DNA from: Acorus gramineus
Taxonomy: Eukaryota; Streptophyta; Magnoliopsida; Acorales; Acoraceae
Reading direction: 5' to 3'
Assembly (NCBI GenBank): GCA_030737835.1
Contig: CM060855.1
Location: 12,929,927 to 12,993,926, forward strand
DNA length: 64,000 nucleotides
A program made the position numbers and the translations under genes. The notes beneath the pieces are model-generated. The model was not told the origin of the DNA. It saw only the letters and a list, made by a program, of their open reading frames with translations, and searched no databases. Positions 62,934 through 64,000 of this stretch are shown one piece after another. Numbering within the stretch: the first letter of the stretch is position 1; each line of letters starts with the position of its first letter.

Positions 62934-64000
62934 TGTTGAAGATGATCAAATGGAAGATTATGGATGATTTATACTTTTTAGTATTTTAGTTTTATTTGTT
63001 TGATTTATCATATTTCTTTAGGATAATTATGATTAGTTAATATTCAGATATAATTTAGTTATGATTTTTTATTTTTTTCTTCAGGATTTGAATTTGGAAT
63101 TTAAATTCAAATTTGCATAGTTAGTATTTGGTGAAATAAATTTGTGATATGAGAGATTTGTTGAGATATTAGTTTGTTAAGGATTCTCTGCTCTATAAAT
63201 AGCCTTGTAATCACATAATTAATTAAGTTATTGATTATTTGAGTTATTATTTTTCCTTCGTTTTTGTTATTCGTGGTGAATATCAACTATACAGAATTCC
63301 AATCGTCTGGTATTTCTGAAGAAATCAACAAATTATTGAAGCCCAACGCCTTGGTATTCTTATTGAAGAATCAACAGCGCCGTTGGAGCCTGTCGATTTC
63401 ATTCCTTTGATCGAATCCATAGAAGAGCGTATTTATACCCTACTTCAGTTGGTATAAGAGCCAAAGTTGCGACCACCATTACGAGCCGCCGCCGCAGTCA
63501 AGAACCACTGCCTTTGAGCCTCGCCACCGCCGAACAATGGTCATCGCTGCCGTCAAGCACAGTCAACACTTTTGTCGAGAGTCGCCGTGCGCCATCGTCG
63601 TTGTCGTTTCTGGTTCCGCTGCTAGGACTTGAATCTAGGTCTCTCGAGTGAGAGCCGAGTATCCTAACCAACTAGACTACAACGGCGCGCGGCGACTCTC
63701 GACAGAAATGCTGGCTGTGCTTTACGGCAGCAGCGACGACCACTGTTCGGCGGCGGCAGGGCTCGGAGGCAGTGGCTCTCGACGACGGCGGCACTCAACA
63801 GCAGCAGCGGCTTACGGTGATAGTTGTAACTTTGGCTCTGATACCAACTGATGTAGCGCATAAATACGCTCTTCTACAGATTCGATCAAAGGAACGAAAT
63901 CGGCAGGCTCCAACGGCGCTGTTGATTCTTCAATAAGAATACCAGGACGTTGGGCTTCAATAATCTGTTGATTTCTTCAGAAATACCAGACGATTGGAAT
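62934..64000. mobile_element. Inverted pair of Copia-type LTR ends (fossil, runs off the window)
   Basis: Left part: an LTR-like sequence from TGTTGAAGATG (62934) to CTTCA (63447), with a promoter-like TATAAATAGCC inside, then a primer-binding site resembling the tRNA-iMet type (63450-63463). Right part, on the minus strand: a primer-binding site at 63846-63833 followed outward by a second copy of the LTR end from 63849 to beyond the window edge. Between them are inverted GC-rich internal arms (to about 63593 and from about 63683) and a tRNA-Glu-like core. No gag-pol is present, so the locus is broken or non-autonomous. The arms are visibly diverged, which suggests it is not recent. The tRNA-iMet primer type is usual for plant Ty1/Copia elements. 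Confidence 0.65.
63615..63686 (-). tRNA. tRNA-Glu(CTC)-like sequence, possibly a pseudogene
   Basis: The 72-nt minus-strand sequence follows plant nuclear tRNA-Glu(CTC) closely. It has the D-arm/A box TAGTCTAGTTGGTTAGGAT, an anticodon arm CTCGG-CTCTCAC-TCGAG with anticodon CTC, and a T arm with TTCAAGT. The acceptor stem pairs at six of seven positions (GCCGTTG with CAGCGGA, including one G-U), and the T stem has one mismatch next to the loop. The usual TCC...GGA end pair is altered to G...A. These defects, and its place in the middle of an LTR palindrome, suggest a decayed or captured copy. Confidence 0.6.

Noticed and set aside
63648-63861. Short frames over the GC-rich arm on both strands
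   Set aside because: They read through the tRNA-like core and the LTR-element arm; no independent protein is supported.

Overview
This is AT-rich nuclear DNA of a flowering plant. The two multi-exon genes have plant-type GT/AG introns and encode plant proteins. The rest is dominated by MITEs, fold-back elements, a LINE remnant and one LTR-retrotransposon locus. I cannot name the species.

Three protein-coding genes look intact. (1) CCZ1, plus strand, coding exons between 11775 and 23341, nine exons giving 516 residues: a subunit of the MON1-CCZ1 exchange factor for Rab7. (2) A SKOR/GORK-type outward-rectifying Shaker K+ channel, minus strand, 43673 down to 23836, thirteen exons giving 827 residues. 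All voltage-sensor, pore, cyclic-nucleotide-binding, ankyrin and KHA parts are present. (3) A single-exon F-box protein of 398 residues, minus strand, 58587-57391. CCZ1 and SKOR are tail to tail, with only 494 bases between their stop codons. I assembled both spliced genes by hand: every junction is GT...AG and the coding lengths (1551 and 2484 nt) are exact multiples of three.

Layout. 1-6.5 kb: nested MITE debris, a Mutator-type fold-back element with a perfect 9-bp target duplication (3196-3742), and a fragment that looks like a cyclin-SDS exon (2681-2850, minus). 6.6-9.4 kb: a 2.8-kb PIF/Harbinger-like element carrying a broken Myb/SANT-like exon. 9.4-11.1 kb: more repeats. 11.2-23.4 kb: CCZ1, its introns holding a LINE remnant and two MITEs. 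23.8-43.7 kb: SKOR, its introns holding related fold-back elements, a three-copy 115-bp tandem repeat and microsatellites close to two splice donors. 44-57 kb: intergenic DNA with fold-back elements and Tourist-like MITEs. 57.4-58.6 kb: the F-box gene. 58.6-64 kb: AT-rich DNA, a long inverted repeat with promoter-like arms (60.8-62.2 kb), a small Tourist-like MITE, and at the edge an inverted pair of Copia-type LTR/primer-binding-site ends with a tRNA-Glu-like sequence between them.

The three genes do not form a pathway. CCZ1 acts in vacuolar trafficking, SKOR/GORK in K+ efflux at the plasma membrane, and the F-box protein probably in SCF ubiquitin ligases. I found no convincing new multi-gene system. 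The most unusual structures are the LTR/tRNA palindrome at 62.9-64.0 kb and the large fold-back elements.
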